From Centroberyx gerrardi (Eukaryota; Chordata; Actinopteri; Beryciformes; Berycidae), in the NCBI RefSeq assembly GCF_048128805.1, contig NC_135999.1, positions 18,286,190-18,350,189 of the forward strand: a stretch of DNA of 64,000 nucleotides. Reading direction: 5' to 3'. The stretch's first letter is position 1; every line of letters begins with the position of its first letter. The translations under genes were made by a program, and so were the position numbers. Shown here piece after piece: positions 46,820-64,000 of this stretch. The notes beneath the pieces are model-generated. The model saw only the letters and a list, made by a program, of their open reading frames with translations. It was not told where the DNA came from and made no database searches.

Positions 46820-48759
46820 TCACGCAGCCTCAGCCTGGGCCTCGATTCTCTTCTTCCTCAGCTGGAGCCTCCTCTCCCTCTCATACTCCTTCATACGCAT
46901 TACATAGCTGTAGACAGAAACACAGGTGGAATTTAGCCTCAGTTAAGCTGTTAAACACCAAGTTGTGGATCTTGAATACACTTCAGTGCCACTGTAAGTT
47001 AGTGGTGGTTAGATGATCTTCGAGATAAAAAAATTTTTGGCCAACAAAAACAAAACAAAAAAACATGAAAGCTCCTTTAAGGTTTATTGCGGGACATTTA
47101 TCTTCAAAAAGGCAAATTTTATTGTTAATTAGTTTACAAAATCTTGCAGTAAGAGCGTCACTGATTTGACTTTGACAAATGACCTAGCTAATCCAGTTAC
47201 ACACTTTGTTTTGGTCTGCAGAAACCGTCATTGTCAAGGAGAGCAAATTCTGTGAAAGACTGAAAATCAAAGCTTGCAAACGTCCAAACTTACTCCTGGT
47301 TCTGGCAGTAGTCCCAGTCGTGTCTCTCGTGCTTGCAGGCCAGGAAGTTGGGCCAGTTGTCCCTCTTGCACTTCATGAGTTTCAGGAGGTGATGGGCGCA
47401 GTAGTCCCTCTGCTCCACTGGCAGCTGGGCCAGGTTCATCTGCTCCTGGCTCGCTACCATCTCTGGTGAAGGGATACAACTTTTTACAGTAATTTACCAA
47501 TATACAGGACCTGATGCAACTATCCATTGTGCTATTAAACTAGGGTCACTGCAGTGCCAATGTAGTAACCTGGCTTTTGTATAAAGGTGTATGGGTCGAT
47601 ATTGAAATTCCGGCCCACCCAGACATTGTTGGTGGCACCCAAAAAGTCATTCAAATTACACAGTGCACTATGAAAGTAGCCTAAATTTATTTAATTGATG
47701 TTGTATTAGTAGTCCAGTATTTTATCTCATGCACATCAGCTCGCAGTACTTGTGCTTATTATTTAGTACATTCCCTAATAAAACCTTTCATGTTTTTTTG
47801 TGGGACACTGCCATTGCCATCTGACTGAAAACACCTCCTATTTATCTACCAAAGTAATTGTGTATTGATGGATTGGAATAATATGGATTAAGCAAGGTTT
47901 TAAAAGAGTTGATGTGGCCCTGCAATAACTAACACCAAAAGGTCTTCCCAGGTCCAGCCATTCATCAAGCTGAACTGTTAAGAGTCAATTCTTGGTTTTA
48001 GCATACATTCAATCCAAACATCAGGATTGGATGCATGCCGTAAGGAGGAGTGGATGTCATGACATGCCCTACAATGCATGTACAGTATGTTTGCACCTAT
48101 TAAGGATTTTTTTTATGCCAGGTGCCAAAGACATATATCCATTTTATATCCATTTAATAGGCAGTATTCTCATTTTAAACTGCTATACTTCGTCTTACAG
48201 TTTGACGTGACGTTGTCTCCATCAGAAAGAAAGAGGGCGGCATGAATCAGGACCAACCAGGTAACTTCAGACATGTTAGCAGTAACTAACTAGCTAGCTT
48301 AGCTGCTTATTGATTAGATGTTCTTATCAGTTGACTACGAGTTTGGCCACATAATAATGAGTTAGAGATCGCTGTTGAAATGAGCAGCTAAAGCAGAATT
48401 TACTTACCAAGCTGTCCACGGACTGACACTCAGCACGGAGCAAACTAAGCTTGTTATTACTACAACACTTTCTATTTAGCTAGCAATCGCACTTAACTTT
48501 GCCATAAGCGTGTTGCTAGCTAGCGTAGCTAACGTTTGACTAGTTCATTTGGCATGGTAGATAATACATAATCTACAACACATATAACAAATAAACACTG
48601 TGAATGTAACAGCTATTAGATCCAGTAGCTAGTAACCAATGACAGACCTCTCTCTTTCCTCTCTTCGAAGCCGAGCTGGGGGTCGAATTCGTATTTCTTC
48701 GCTGGGTCTGGCTCGGTCTCCGTCTCGGTGATATACCGTCTACCAAGGTGAGCTCCCAT
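46820..48759 (-). CDS. ndufb7: NADH dehydrogenase (ubiquinone) 1 beta subcomplex subunit 7
   Basis: Accessory subunit of mitochondrial complex I, located on the intermembrane-space side. Exons in coding order: 48648-48759, 47294-47462, 46820-46907; phases agree; 122 residues, shorter than human (137) at the C-terminus. It begins MGAHLGRRY, so Gly2 can be myristoylated as in mammals. Two Cx9C motifs (Cys59/Cys69 and Cys80/Cys90; [11 protein letters not shown] and [11 protein letters not shown]) form the CHCH fold imported by the MIA40 pathway. The C-terminus is charged ([20 protein letters not shown]). It is convergent with tecr. Upstream at 48882-48890 is an ETS site on the coding strand, common in OXPHOS promoters. 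Confidence 0.95.
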
Positions 48760-48881
48760 GGTGCAAACGATATGAATACACTATTATCGAAAAATATATA
48801 ACTTCTGTTTGCGTGCTAATCTAATATTTTAACAGTTATTCTGCTGTCTGCCATTCGGTCACCTCCACAAGCTCCCTGTAG

Positions 48882-48890
48882 CCACTTCCG
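48882..48890 (-). promoter_or_regulatory. ETS/GABP site upstream of ndufb7
   Basis: CGGAAGTGG on the minus strand about 125 bp 5' of the ndufb7 ATG. GABP sites of this kind are usual in nuclear genes for mitochondrial proteins. Confidence 0.5.
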
Positions 48891-49425
48891 TCCCTCAACG
48901 GAAATAAACAGTCGGGCAGTACTGAAGGGAAACACTTCCCCAGAACACAAAATGACAATAGTTCCGCTGACTGGTGACCAGTGTTTTGTATACAGGCATT
49001 TCTTTTTATATTTTGGTAGCATTGTTAAAGTTATTTTAACAATAAACTTACTTACTTACTTTAGGTCATATTGTAGAGATAAATCATGCTGTTTGTGTGG
49101 CTTAAACATTGAAGATCAGTCTCAGTGTAAACAAGTATTACAGCTGAATCAGTGATTATTTACAATTACAGAAAAAATTACAGAAAAAATATATATTTAC
49201 TGTATCAGTTCACAGTGATTCTTGAATACTTTATCCCTGTATTTGGTATTATGACAGGAGTTGTTCTGAAAATGCACTGTATTTTGTGATTTTCTTGTCA
49301 CAAGTTGATGGACACACACAAGTGGAAAAAATGGGCTTAGTATTTGGTGTAGGCTACACGCTGCTTTTTCTGTAGAATGCATATTTGAGTTGTTTATGGA
49401 AAAGATCATTGAATCACACAGGCTC
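48891..49425. other. Spacer between vcp 3' end and ndufb7 promoter
   Basis: Nothing coding is seen in these roughly 500 bases; AT-rich. Confidence 0.55.
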
Positions 49426-49431
49426 TTTATT
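49426..49431 (-). terminator. vcp-like polyadenylation signal
   Basis: AATAAA on the minus strand about 440 bp 3' of the VCP stop codon. Confidence 0.6.
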
Positions 49432-49869
49432 CATACAAAAATATAGCATTCCCTATTCCTTGATACACCACATCAAATTTATCAACATAATAGATGGCAT
49501 ACACACATACATTTCTCATCATATTTTGATAACACACACACAACTTACACAACTTCAGTACAACACGCTTTGCAGCTTACAGTTCAGAGACATTGCAATG
49601 TAGTGATGAATAGCCAAAGCACCAACTTTACTGTTGCTAAGCATGGCACTTGGCACATGTATTTTTTTTTTAATCTCAGTGCAACTGTGTTACATATTTA
49701 ATGCTTTTTACACCAAAACTTAAACACTAGAACAGAATTCACAGCCGTGCACTTTTCCTCTTTCATTGTCCCTCTGTGTCCTTTTGTGTCTTTCATTATC
49801 CTTCTGTTTCCGTCCCTACAAGGAAGGCGGGCACAGTTGGGGAGCAGGGAACTCGACTGTGAGTTTTTG

Positions 49870-56942
<7,073 letters not shown>

Positions 56943-57356
56943 GACTGCTCTTGTTTGTTCCTTTCCAACGGCTCCTGTGGTTCTAGCTAATCTGGACTGT
57001 TCTGGTCCAAATATCCTTCTTTCTGAGTCTCACTGTCGTCTGCAGTCGTTAACAGTGGTTTATTCGGGAGCTGATCTTTCTCTGACCTCTGCCGGAGATT
57101 TCAGGTTCTGTCTGCTCTCAACTACCCTGGTGTGTTTTGGTCTTACTGGACCCCAGGAGGTTTGCAGAAGGTGGCTGACAAGTTCTCAGCAGTGGGTCTC
57201 AGTTTTCTTCCTTTTCCCTGTTGCCTTGAAACACCATGTCTGTGGGTCCTGCAGCCCGTCTGTTTGTCTGTGTGGGTATAAATATGTCCATCTGCTTCCC
57301 TATCTTATTTACACCCCCACACCCGCCCCCACCCCTGTCCAATGCGTGCACACACA

Positions 57357-57396
<40 letters not shown>

Positions 57397-57988
57397 TACC
57401 ACACAGTCTAAGCCACTTACTCTGGAGAGAGTCCCAGTACAGATATAGCATGATATCTCCCCCTCCCCCAGCTCCTAACCAGCACACGCAAGCACAAGTG
57501 TGTAGCTGGTCATGAAGAACACTTCCCGACTTTGATACTGTGAAATATTTATAGGTAAAAACATATATTGTATTATATATTTAAATACATATATCCAAAA
57601 GAGAACAGAAAAATGCTAAGATCATTGTACCTCTCATAGTCAGATTCGTCTCCTTCTCGTTGTGCCTCTCTGTTCTAAAAGACGGCATGGTCTTTCCCCC
57701 TTCAACTCCCTTCATGTTTCATGTCCTACTGACTGAAGGGAACTGCTGTTATGACACTTCTCTCTTTTCTCTACCCAGCTGCTCCCAACCCATGGTGGAT
57801 TCCATACATGCCCTCTCTCACACACACTATGTGCACATACTGTATGTGTCTGGCATACACACATGCAGACACACACGCAGACACACAGACACAGACAGAC
57901 ACAGCTCACATGAACACAAACATGTGTCAACAACTTACAAAATGTTCACACTCAGAGCAGAAACATTGGGATGTTTTAACTTTCCACT
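56943..57988. other. vcp-like 5' UTR and promoter region
   Basis: The 5' UTR and promoter of the VCP gene must lie here, since the samd1 3' end follows at about 57.99 kb. Two minus-strand segments, 57625-57679 and 57425-57469, are bounded by acceptable donors and could be upstream exons; see findings. A CA tract occurs at 57360-57394. Confidence 0.45.
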
Positions 57989-57994
57989 TTTATT
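57989..57994 (-). terminator. Candidate samd1 polyadenylation signal
   Basis: AATAAA on the minus strand about 2.2 kb 3' of the samd1 stop codon. It is the last good signal before vcp sequence, so the samd1 3' UTR would span about 57.97-60.17 kb. Confidence 0.4.
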
Positions 57995-58523
57995 ACAAAA
58001 GTTATTCTTTAACAAATCACAGGAGACAAGCAACAAGGGCATAGATGTACATTCCCCTTGAGAGAATCTGGACACTAGACACTAAACACAGCTGTCTTCT
58101 CCTATAGAGGTGACAAATCTGAATGAAAAGGATAGGAAAATGACACAAATGGCAGAAACTCTCCGTGATTTGAACGTTACAGTGCGGCAAGCACCATAAC
58201 GTACACCTTTATCCAACTGTGGTGGTCCTGCAAAGGGATGTGGATGTCAAGTGTACAAGCTATACTCATACTGAAGCTATACTTAACTGTAATAACTCTA
58301 AGATGGGAAGAAGGCATGGAGGATGATTGCAGGAGAAAAAAGGGATTGAAAAAGAGGAAAGGAAAGGAAAGGATTAACCAAGGAGAGAAAGAGGTAAAAC
58401 CAGTGTACAGAAAATGGACTGAAAACATTCACAAAATGAAATCAATATTTTGGGAAAAAAAATAGAAACATACAAATAATAGAAACAAATATAGTGGGGT
58501 TCAAGTCTATTGGGCAAATGATT

Positions 58524-58613
58524 GAAGAAGAAGAAGAAGAGGAAGAAGGAGAAGAAGAAGAAGAAGAAGAAGAAGAAGAAGAAGAAGAAGAAGAAGAAGA
58601 AGAAGAAGAAGAA
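58524..58613. repeat. (GAA)n trinucleotide repeat
   Basis: About 30 GAA units, imperfect in the first third and pure after that, within the presumed samd1 3' UTR, where the sense strand reads TTC. Confidence 0.95.
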
Positions 58614-59541
58614 TCCTAACAAAAACAATAGGTTTTCACCCCCATGGATTTGAACCCTTAATTGATGTTAAAACAGTCACTTTTGCAAATGAGCTTAACA
58701 AAGACCTGTAAAGCTCACACAGAGGAATGTACACTTACAATAATGGGATAGGTGGGAATGGGGTGTGTGACAATTTGACAGCGTTTGATTTCTAAGGTTT
58801 GACCAATCACAATTAAAAAATGCTGGTGGTATGAGATTAACTGATTGATTGACTCAGTTTACCCTCTCAGTTAGATCACTGTGTTTCAGAAACATTACAA
58901 ATGCAGGTTGATGTATTCAATGGACTTTTCAATCTATTTACATATTTGCTCTTCTATACTGTACATCTATCTATAGCTGATTGTTCTGTTCAGTTCCTAC
59001 TACAGTCCATCTCAGTTAGCTGGTGTATTTGATCAATAGTGGGCATAAACAGGAGCTGGTCCAATACAGATACAGTATCTACAGCCTGCTCTGAAGTGGT
59101 GATGCATAGGACAGAGCAGAGCATGGCTACCTCTTCTGTGAAACAAACAAAAACATTCAAAACTGGTACACGCCATAAATATTTATCTGAAGGGTCTGGG
59201 ACATTACGCCATTAGGCTATGCATAACCAAGCCACTTATTGATCTATGACCTGACTAGGTCCAATAACCAAGCAAAAGTCTAGGGGTAACTATCACCTTA
59301 TTGCTTTGACTGACAACCGTCTCCAGAGGTCCAAGGTAGAAGAAGAAAACATGTACTGGTTGCACTGTGATGTACAGGGCCACTGTCTGAAAGACCGCAG
59401 TCTAGACCATGATGGGCAGGCAGCAATTAAAGGGAATCTCATTATCATCCATTCAAGCATCTTGGAATGTACAGTAATCTGGTCAACTCATGAGACTCTC
59501 AAGTTATTTCTTGCTGTCCTTTCCAACCTGTTCTGTTGTGC

Positions 59542-59583
<42 letters not shown>

Positions 59584-59588
59584 ACACA
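59542..59588. repeat. (CA)n microsatellite
   Basis: A CA tract in the presumed samd1 3' UTR. A TG tract also lies at 60110-60150, just after the stop codon. Confidence 0.9.
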
Positions 59589-60119
59589 GACACGAACAAG
59601 CACACACAGCAGTAATCGCAACATCACAGCCTCAAAAACAAACAAAAAATAACACCCACACACATAACCCATAACGTCTTTCAAAGTACAGATGTGCATA
59701 AAGATCCACACAAAACAACAGTACCAGTTGAAAAGACCATCTTGCACAGTTTAACTGAGAAGTTGCAAAGTGCTCAATGATGACGGTCAATAATAGAAAT
59801 TGCATGACTCTTTTGAACCTCTGCATACTTAAATGTCTATTTTCTGTCTTTATCATTCATCCTTTGTCCTTCCATCCCTTGTGCTCTGTTTGGTAGAAAA
59901 TCCATGTTGTCCAGGTAATCAAGTCACTTTTAAGTCTGTCCTATGTGGACCAGGGCAGATTAAAGAGGGGCAGGAGGAAGAGAGGAATGGAGGTGTGTGT
60001 GTTTCTGTGTATTGTATGACATGAGATGAGAAGTGGGGTGTTTATCATACATGCATCACTTTACGCTTACTTTAGCTATATGTACGTAGATATACGCATA
60101 ACTGTCTGTGTGTGTGTGT

Positions 60120-60151
<32 letters not shown>

Positions 60152-60170
60152 TTTATGTATCTGTTTGCGG

Positions 60171-61534
60171 TTAGCAGTCATCATCCTCAAAGTGTGTTTT
60201 CTGCAGAATTTTTACATGGCGCTCATAGATCTTGAGGGCAGGGCCGAGCCTGATTGACAGGCCAGTCAAAACATCATTACGCTGCATCAGTAGAAGAGAC
60301 TTTCCATCAATTTCCTATTGGAGAGAGAATGAGAGAGCGTGTGTGAGAGAGAGGGACCGAGATGAAGGCAAGGTAGGTAGTTAGGTAGAATACAACTGAG
60401 AGGCTTATTTATATGAGTTAGAACTGTTTGAGGTTAGGGTATATGACCATTAATCCTGTCTATGATGCTCTCTTGTGGCCGTTAAAGGAGGTGCAGGCTT
60501 ACCTGGGTCCTGAAGGCAACAGCCTGCTCAGGGAAACCTGCTGCAGTGAAATAACTGACCACATCGGACACTGTCCAGTCCACTGGGCTTACACTGACCC
60601 CCTCAGACTTCATGAACCTAACAAGACATAAGAAGAGGGGCAGTTAGCACATTGTCTGTGTACAGGTTACATACTGCACATACAGTGGCATGAATGAAAA
60701 AGAAGTGAGCAAAACTGTGGGAGGTATTGAAATAGTAGGGTAAACCAATGTAAACTAATGGCAGATTAGTGTAAAAAGGGGTATCTGATTTTATACTCCT
60801 ATTAATTTTGAAGGGCCAGACGTCTCTCAATACTGTTTCACTTTATTTTAGGGTGGTAATATCAGGAAAAAGGACTAGATAAAGCAGTTTGTCACTAAGG
60901 AATACAGGAAAACAAAAAAGTCAATAAACCAATCACAATAATCTAGGGTGGCACTCAAAACTAGGGGGTTACTGGGCATCAGCTTGTGTATGTTGGCTAG
61001 TGTTTGTTTGCTATGGCATCCAAATGGATCACAGACATGCAGAGCAAGGGGAGGGAAAGAGAAAAAACAATCAGAGCTGAGCGTTTGACACCTCTGAAAA
61101 GTAGGGAGAAACTGCTATTCATGCACGAAATCTTTTGAGTCAGACTATTTTACGATGCTCAGCGCCTTGTTCCTTATTTCCTTATTATGCTCTCTCTGTT
61201 TCTTTCTTTCTCTCTCTCGCTCTCTGTCTCTTTGCTCGCACAACAACTTTTTCCTGTAACCATCTCCAGTGTCTCTGCAACACTCACACTCCTCTGTTAA
61301 CTCCCCCGTTCATCCCTCGTTCCTCGGCCAGGCCGGAGTCTCTCGGGGAGGCGGTGGGCGTGAGCAGACAGGAAGACACGCCCACCTCGGTCTTACACTC
61401 CAAACCTAGGAGGGGAAAAAAATGGGCTTTTGTTAAACCGCCACCCCACCACCACCGCTACCACCAAATGGAAAGCAGAACTCACTGTTGAAGCCTGAGG
61501 AAGTGTGGCTCCTTCCCTCATGTTGCATCCGATC
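60171..61534 (-). CDS. samd1: SAM domain-containing protein 1-like (3' part)
   Basis: Partial gene. Exons recognised in coding order: 61486-61534, 61288-61405, 60503-60617, 60171-60314; phases 0-1, 1-0, 0-0, 0-stop, all GT-AG, about 141 residues. The last two exons encode a complete SAM domain: [20 protein letters not shown], then [20 protein letters not shown] and [18 protein letters not shown], ending HFEDDDC. This closely matches SAMD1 (atherin), a nuclear protein that binds unmethylated CpG islands through an N-terminal winged helix and oligomerises through the SAM domain. The winged-helix exons were not found in the remaining 2.4 kb and probably lie beyond the window. The two upstream exons ([17 protein letters not shown]) are linker. 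SAMD13 is the alternative, but HFEDDD favours SAMD1. Confidence 0.85.
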
Positions 61535-61536
61535 CT

Positions 61537-61629
61537 GGGGAGGGGAGGGGAGGAGAGGGGAGGAGAGGGGAGGGGAGGGGAGGGGAGGGGAGGGGAGGGA
61601 ATGGCAGGGCAGGGCAGGGGAGGGGAAGG
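61537..61629. repeat. (GGGGA)n pentanucleotide repeat at samd1 splice acceptor
   Basis: GGGGA units with GGAGA variants. On the minus strand the TCCCC units are the polypyrimidine tract of the acceptor at 61534/61535. On the plus strand the G-tracts could form G-quadruplexes. Confidence 0.9.
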
Positions 61630-61739
61630 ATGCAAAGTAATGATGTGAGAAAAATAAGATATGCATTCTCTGGAACAAGTTACTAATACAAACTTGAAGT
61701 GACACTGACAGATGTAAAATCATAAGTTCAGTGCATCGG

Positions 61740-63060
61740 GTAAATTTGTCAGTCTACTTTTATCACTTTCATCCTTCATCAGATTATTATACATGATTCA
61801 TGTGCTTTCCATTCATTCCATATCCCATTTGAAATAAAAAAGGAGAGTGAAAAAAAAATGTGATTTTGTTTTCATTTTTTCATTTTAAACAAAATTTTGG
61901 AAAAAACATAAAAGCATTTGTTTTCTATGACAATTTATATAATAGATGTGAAATTTTACAAAAATGGCTTGAGTTTCAATTTCACACTTTTTGTGCATTT
62001 TGGTATGACTTGGGAAATTACTGATACCCGTTTTTTACATGAAACTGCGTCAAGACAAACACCACACGTAATGTGATTTTGACATATAAAAATCATATAA
62101 ATATATTGAGTGACACTCTAGCTGATACTAAAAGATTGTATTGTGGTATTTTGCATGTATTGCTTTAAGGATGGGTAAAACGGTTAAAAATGTGTCACAT
62201 TTGTTCCTAAAAGCTATAGAATGGCTCTCCATATCAGAATCAGCCTCCACTGAAATGCATCATGCTTGTTATCTATGTTAGACTGTCAAAGCTCCAGAGG
62301 CACCGGCAGAGAAATTTGAGTCAGGTAGTCAGGGGGTGGCCAGTGATGTTTCTGGGATGGCACACCCGATATTAACATTTGTAATATGCTGATGATAAAC
62401 AATTACATTGTTTCCAGTTGCATGATCAGATGATAAATCATTACAGTGTAGTCAATCAATGCAAACTTACTTGACTGTCCAAGAATCAGAGTTTACAAAC
62501 TCTTTAAAGACAAACAGAACTATTCAGATTTACCCGAATATGCCATGCTAAGTCTCCCTTGGTATTTAGTTTATCAAATTTGGTACACAGTTCAGCTGTA
62601 GGATACCTCAAATATCTGGAGTGACTGAGGAAACAGGATCAGGTCACTTGTCCTGTTGTAGCCAGAGCTGCACTTTTTTTTCACCCTTTTACATTTTCAG
62701 AGCTAACACAACAGTGAATGCATTTCAATAGAAATTTCAAATTATGGTTCAAGTAATAAATAAATTGGATGTTTTTAGAGTCAAACATATCAAAGGCTCT
62801 TGACGCCAGATCCAAGGCACATAGAACATTAAAGAGTGGACAAGAATATCTAAAAGAGCTACTGCACACATTGAATTCAAATTTATTTAGATTTATTTCT
62901 CCTCCTTCAGTTCAGAAGTACTAGTAGTACAATAAAAGGTCCTGAGTAAATTTAGATTTTTCTGCCCCACAGCACAAAATGACCACAATACATTTGCAGG
63001 GGGTTGATAGGGTTGTTGACCAATACCCATGACTCAACGTTTACTTCACCAGGTCGTGAG
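61740..63060. other. Non-coding, probable samd1 intron
   Basis: AT-rich, no exon seen on either strand. Probably intron between the recognised samd1 exons and upstream exons outside the window. Confidence 0.5.
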
Positions 63061-63094
63061 CTTGGAATTATGTGGTCTTTTTAGGGAGTTTTTT

Positions 63095-63945
63095 TTTAGA
63101 TGCTAAGCACCTCATGGATCCAGAAAGTAACTCACATATTCATTCATTCATTCATTCATTCATTCATTCATTCATTCATTCATTCATTCCTTCATTCCTG
63201 TCTGCCCCCCAGTGGCCGTTAGGAGGCATGGCAACGTCAACAGACACACTGAACCAGGATCATTCACTCGCCTCTGCAAAACTGTGTAGGCTGCTTCACA
63301 TCTATGATACTAAGTCCTTGTTTTCTTTTTCTTTTTTAAATCAAAATTGAGTTATCCGCATATTAATAATCTTTGAATTTTACTCAATGTTTGTGTGTGT
63401 GTTATTTTTGGAATGCAAAGCACCGCATGGATCCAGAAAGTAACTCACTCACTCACTCACTCATTCATTCATTTATTCATTCACTCACTCATGGTTAGTC
63501 TATCTGCCGCTAGTGGCCATCAGGAGGCATGGCACACAGGATGCTGAGAATCACTGTTTGGGAATTTTGGATTTGGTTCATAAAAGACAGAGACATAGGA
63601 TACAAAACATCACTTTCCTTTTCTCAGCTGAACCAGAGAGAGTAAGGTAGGATACCTCGGTATATCTCCATGGTTTACACATTTGAACAGTTTATTGAAA
63701 TGTGCAAACCTTAAAACATTTATTTATGGCAATGAGCAACAGCTAGCTGCTAAATCTAGCCTACTTAGCTAGTTATTATATGTGAAGCATCTCATGGATC
63801 CAGATTCCAGACACTTACTCATTTACATATTCACTCACTCACTCACTCACTCACTCACTCACTCAAGGTTAGCCTAGCCTAGCCTAGCCCTAGCCTAGCC
63901 CATTAGGATGCATGGCAATGTCTACTAATGGCACACCATTATTAA
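63095..63945. repeat. Tandem satellite, three units of about 310-370 bp
   Basis: Each unit begins around CATGGATCCAGA (63113, 63426, 63793). It continues into a tetranucleotide tract (ATTC, then CACT types), then a GTGGCC...AGGAGGCATGGCA segment. The third unit has TAGCC repeats in place of part of this. The tetranucleotide tracts expand differently in each unit. Confidence 0.8.
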
Positions 63946-64000
63946 TCATCATTATTGTGTCCTAACAGGCTATTTCTCTTTATCTACTGATGAATCCCAC

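Overview
The window is genomic DNA of a ray-finned fish, almost certainly a teleost. The genes are split into many short GT-AG exons. Dinucleotide microsatellites are dense. There are L2-like LINE tails, Tc1-like transposase relics and foldback MITEs of the kind common in fish. Part of the gene order matches the vertebrate block that in human lies on 19p13 (DNAJB1 minus, TECR plus, NDUFB7 minus, with SAMD1 nearby). All exon models below were built by hand from splice signals, reading-frame phase and family similarity; no transcript evidence was available.

Region 1 (about 1.3-26.6 kb, all minus strand) is a cluster of five intact single-Ig-V receptors of the CD300 / CMRF35-like / polymeric Ig receptor-like type. 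Each has a signal-peptide exon, one V-type exon, one or more Ser/Thr/Pro-rich stalk exons, a transmembrane exon and a tyrosine-bearing tail. The extracellular exons are all phase 1-1. Tails range from ITIM/ITSM-rich (receptors 1, 2, 4 and 5) to YxN-bearing (receptor 3). A transmembrane-plus-tail remnant lies at 16.6-17.25 kb. Spaces and introns are filled with transposon debris.

Region 2 (27.4-48.8 kb) is housekeeping. dnajb1 (Hsp40 co-chaperone, minus) has a heat-shock element upstream. tecr (very-long-chain enoyl-CoA reductase, plus) has two alternative first exons. ndufb7 (complex I subunit, minus) is compact.

Region 3 (49.4-61.5 kb, minus) holds a complete 18-exon VCP/p97 AAA+ ATPase gene encoding 806 residues, then the 3' half of a samd1-like gene (SAM domain). 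The first exons of samd1 lie beyond the recognisable sequence or outside the window. The last 2.4 kb (61.6-64.0 kb) is non-coding with a tandem satellite.

Points of most interest: (a) a VCP gene in the DNAJB1 neighbourhood, whereas human VCP lies beside DNAJB5, suggesting a retained VCP ohnolog; (b) a tecr exon whose coding sequence also serves as the 3' splice site for the other promoter's transcript; (c) the diverse inhibitory-type receptor cluster abutting this conserved block.
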